DNA from: Linum tenue
Taxonomy: Eukaryota > Streptophyta > Magnoliopsida > Malpighiales > Linaceae
Direction: 5' to 3'
Assembly (NCBI GenBank): GCA_946122785.1
Contig: CAMGYJ010000006.1
Location: 1,426,001-1,490,000 of the forward strand
DNA length: 64,000 bases
Position numbers and translations under genes: made by a program. The notes under the pieces were generated by a model. That model worked only from the letters and a program-made list of their open reading frames with translations. It did no database searches and was not told the DNA's origin. Of the stretch, positions 61,100-64,000 are shown in pieces (position 1 is the stretch's first letter; every line of letters begins with the position of its first letter).

Positions 61100-61350
61100 T
61101 CCGGCGACTGCTAGCGAGAGATTGGGAGGTTCGCTCGGCCATGTTTTCAGAGAAGCTAACTTTGTAGCGAATCACTTGGCATTAGTAGCCCACTCTCTTC
61201 TGGTGGGAGTGCACTTAGTTGAGAACCTGAGTCCTAGCTTGTGCTATTGGTTGTACTTTGACTCAATTGGGGTTCAAACCCCGCGATCGGTTAATAATTA
61301 AGTGTTAGAGCGCCTCTGTGCGCTCTGTTTATCACAACAACAACAAAAAA
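61100..61350 (+). pseudogene. LINE ORF2 tail (RNase H) fragment
   Basis: Plus-strand translation SLGHVFREANFVANHLA ... SLCYWLYFDSIGVQTPRSVN, then stop and a CAACAACAACAAAAAAC tail. Same family as the LINE at 11542-13110 (shared HV-RExNFxANxLA and LCYWLYxDS). Only about 250 bp remain. Confidence 0.75.
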
Positions 61351-62400
61351 CACTAGACACCAAACTCAAATTTTGAAACAACTAAATTACTACGTACACT
61401 CACTCAACTAGATCAACATTTCATTATTTTGCCTCTAAACACTATTAGAAATTTAAATTTAGTGGCTACATTGGCACATATAAGTTAGTTTAATGTCTTG
61501 TAATACTTGGACATTTTGGGAGCTCAACTCCTTTGATGGTTTGCAATTGCCAAATTAGAGGTTGAGCTTATTTATATGACAACTTCACCACTAAGCTGAC
61601 AACCTCCTTCCAAAATGGCAACCCAGTTGAATGACAAGAGTAAGCGGCATGCATTTTGTCCCGAAATTGAAAATTTATTATTTTTTTCGTTCAAAATGAT
61701 AAAAGAAAGAAAATGGAAATAGGTGTAAATTAAAAAAATTTGAAATTTGTTCAGTTGGCAATGACATGGCGCGTTGACCATTAGTCAACGCATTTGACCG
61801 TCCAAGTTAACGGTCAAAAGTCGTATCTGGCCAAATTGTTTATTTTGATGTATAGTTCGGGCCAGGATGTTATAAATTGAAAAGATTGGCTAGAATGTTT
61901 ATTTTGATCAAAGTCCAGGCCATACAGAAATATTAACCGATGCCATACCCGAGAAAAGTGGAGAGAGATAGTACAAAAGCGTTTTCTTTTTCTGTTTCTA
62001 TCACATTATGCTATACAAAAGAGAAACACACTTCCATCCCCCATATATTGAGACATGGAATAATACACTTGGCCAGAAACGTGAAACTAAAGACTCCTGT
62101 CCTGATTTTATAGCTACCTCACTCAAGCTAACATCAATTCCTTCTTCTTCAATCAAATGGTCATAGGAAAGAAGAAAAAAACCAGAACCCCAACCCCGCA
62201 ATCAACCGAAAGAAAGCTCGCACGTAAACTTTGGTTCTGTTCATCTGTTGTGACCTCATTACAGCCAAAAAGAATAATAATTTAAAGAAGAGGAAAACCA
62301 AACACCTGCCTAATATAAATATATTACCAAAACGAATAAATCAAGAAAGAGCTAAAGAAGCAAATCAACCCACCACCGGATAACCCAAAAAATATGTATA
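61351..62400. other. Intergenic DNA, nothing recognised
   Basis: AT-rich; a CGTTGACCATTAGTCAACG inverted motif lies at 61772-61790. The 62000-62710 part may include the 3' UTR of the villin gene. Confidence 0.45.
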
Positions 62401-62574
62401 GGGGGGAAATTGTACGTTAACTTCCTTCCATCAGTCGACAAACAAGATAGAGAGCTTGCTGGGTGGGGGATCAGAAGCAGCTAAAAATGCATTGATTGCT
62501 GTCCCTTCCTCAACCAAAGTCCTCAGACTACAACTACAGCCAAACGAACAGAAGGGAGAACGTAAGAAGAAAGC

Positions 62575-62597
62575 ATTATCATTATCATTATCATTAT
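62575..62597. repeat. (ATTATC)n microsatellite
   Basis: Nearly four units of ATTATC in the 3' flank of the villin gene; a CT run follows at 62628-62647. Confidence 0.8.
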
Positions 62598-62710
62598 AAA
62601 GATATGATGCATAAGCAAATCCCTCCTCTCCCTCTCTCTCTCTCTCACCTGCAACCTCCACTATGGAGACGCAAAGCCGAAAATAACCAGATGCAATGGA
62701 GCATGCAAGC

Positions 62711-63925
62711 TCAGAACAATTGAAGTGCCATCTTGAGCTTGTTCTGTTTCCATTTCGGCAACTTGTAGAATGCATCCTTACCCATCCCGAATTTGTCCTT
62801 GAACTCCGAAGATGATAGGTAAGTCTGCAAAGGTTCGCCATCAAAGACACATTGTAACAACACTTGCAACAAAATGCCATGCCTAACTTTAAAATGCATG
62901 CTAACGTGTCTTCCTTCTTGGATTCTATTCATTTTACCTCACGCTTTGTCACATCAATCTCGGCAACAGGATCTTCTGCATTTACTGTAAGGCGCTCGTA
63001 TGGATAAATCGGGAGCCCTTCCTCATCCTCATGTTCATTCTCCTTCACATCTTCCTTTATTGTCAACGATTCAATCCTGCTGCTCATAGAGTCCTCTCCT
63101 TTGGACTCTGACTCGGGTGTTGCTTTCGGACTTGCTACTTCATTCATACACCAAGACGAACCAATTCTGTGAGTAAGATTCAACTATTATTTCAAGCAAA
63201 GGGATAAGGCTTTGTCCATTACCCTTTACTGTTCTCGCCATGATCATTTTTCGCGCTGGCAATGGTTGTTCAAAAGTTGCGGTGAGTGCTGCTATGGCGG
63301 CAGACTTGGAAGCCAGCTTCGAAGAATCTGGACTTGCGCTACCAGATTTGGGATAAATTTTACGACCCATTGGTGGTGGAGTAGATAGGTTCCGAGCATT
63401 AGCATTCTCAAACGTAGCAGCCAGAGCATTGAAAGCTGGAGATCTTCCCCTTGCACGCGCTCTTTCAGGACTGAATGACACACTTCTGGAACGTTGTGAT
63501 TTCTCAGCGCCGCCTGACCTCCCACCATACGACGATGCTGGTCTCCTTTTCGGTTTCTAAATCATCACAATGATGATAAATTTTGAACTGAAGGAAAGCT
63601 GGACCAATTATATGGGCACCATTATAGTAAAGAAATAAAAAGCGCAAGCTTACATCTATAATTGGCGTTCCGCCTTTCAGAATGGTGAGTCTCCTCTGGA
63701 ACGAGTTTCCAACCATCTGCATCCGAATGTTGAAGCACATGTCAAAGAGCTAAAAGGGTCGTACAGATTGATTTGGCATAGTGCATGCTATTCACTTACT
63801 GCAGATTTTGCTGAATCCCATGTGAAGAAGCGCGTGAAGAAAGCTGGCTCACTCCCTTCCATGACTACGTAAATTGGAGTTTCGTGGGATAACTTTTCCA
63901 ACAGGAAGTCATTCTCAACAAATTT
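62711..63925 (-). CDS. VLN-type: Villin (VLN4-like), C-terminal part; gene continues past the right edge
   Basis: Five minus-strand exons seen: 63925-63800 (KFVENDFLLEKLS ... FFTRFFTWDSAKSA, end of gelsolin repeat 6), 63716-63654 (MVGNSFQRRLTILKGGTPIID), 63556-63223 (linker with RGRSPAFNALAATFENANAR and KSAAIAALTATFEQP), about 63137-62938 (acidic linker, LPIYPYERLTVNAEDPV) and 62824-62711 (headpiece). The last exon has the villin headpiece signature KFGMGKDAFYKLPKWKQNKL and ends LQLF. The acceptor of the fourth exon is uncertain: phase favours 63137 over the stronger-looking CAG at 63166. Villins bind, bundle and sever actin filaments with calcium control; the headpiece is the extra F-actin site. 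At least the first five gelsolin repeats lie outside the window. Confidence 0.93.
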
Positions 63926-64000
63926 CTGTCAGAAGAGAGAACTGATGAAATCAGGAAGGAATGTTGATAAACGGAGCTTCAAATGCTTTATTTAGTCACT

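Overview
This is nuclear DNA of a flowering plant, most likely a eudicot. The evidence is intron-rich genes with GT..AG introns and T-rich intron sequence, plant-type proteins (P3A H+-ATPase, villin, BIO3-BIO1-type biotin gene), TTTAGGG telomere-type repeats, plant LINE RNase H tails and hAT MITEs. The species cannot be named from the sequence alone.

Layout. 1-1.9 kb: no confident gene. 1.9-9.5 kb: a young, structurally complete but non-autonomous Ty3/gypsy retrotransposon (minus orientation; two 1362-bp LTRs, 5-bp target duplication, tRNA-Asp-type primer site). It keeps gag-protease and an integrase-like tail but has no reverse transcriptase. 9.5-13.1 kb: AT-rich DNA with a MITE and a LINE remnant. 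13.1-26.45 kb: an array of about 75 monomers of a ~169-bp satellite organised in higher-order repeats (12-mers of 2028 bp, then 13- and 10-mer variants), interrupted once by a hAT MITE. 26.45-27.0 kb: a 19-bp CTCGCGAGA minisatellite running directly into ~300 bp of degenerate TTTAGGG repeats. 27-32.7 kb: degenerate coding relics and a hAT element with a second hAT nested in it.

The right half is gene-bearing. 32.7-37.7 kb (+): a TBC/RabGAP gene with intact Arg and Gln fingers and a LINE fragment in intron 3. 38.3-40.5 kb (-): a five-exon, 287-aa membrane protein, possibly HERPUD-like. 42.7-45.6 kb (+): a decayed, 3'-truncated bifunctional biotin-synthesis gene. 48.3-54.4 kb (+): a complete 15-exon plasma-membrane H+-ATPase of 955 aa with a C-terminal YTV 14-3-3 site and a three-codon upstream ORF. 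55-56.4 kb (-): a LINE ORF1 relic. 57.2-60.6 kb (-): an eight-exon glucose-6-phosphate 1-epimerase-type gene of 317 aa. 62.7 kb to the right edge (-): the 3' end of a villin gene. Mobile elements fill most spaces between genes.

The functional genes are independent housekeeping loci: Rab regulation, proton pumping, sugar-phosphate anomer conversion and actin bundling. They do not form one pathway. The most unusual part is the 13-27 kb block, where a higher-order satellite, a palindrome-rich minisatellite and telomeric repeats meet head-on beside ordinary genes.
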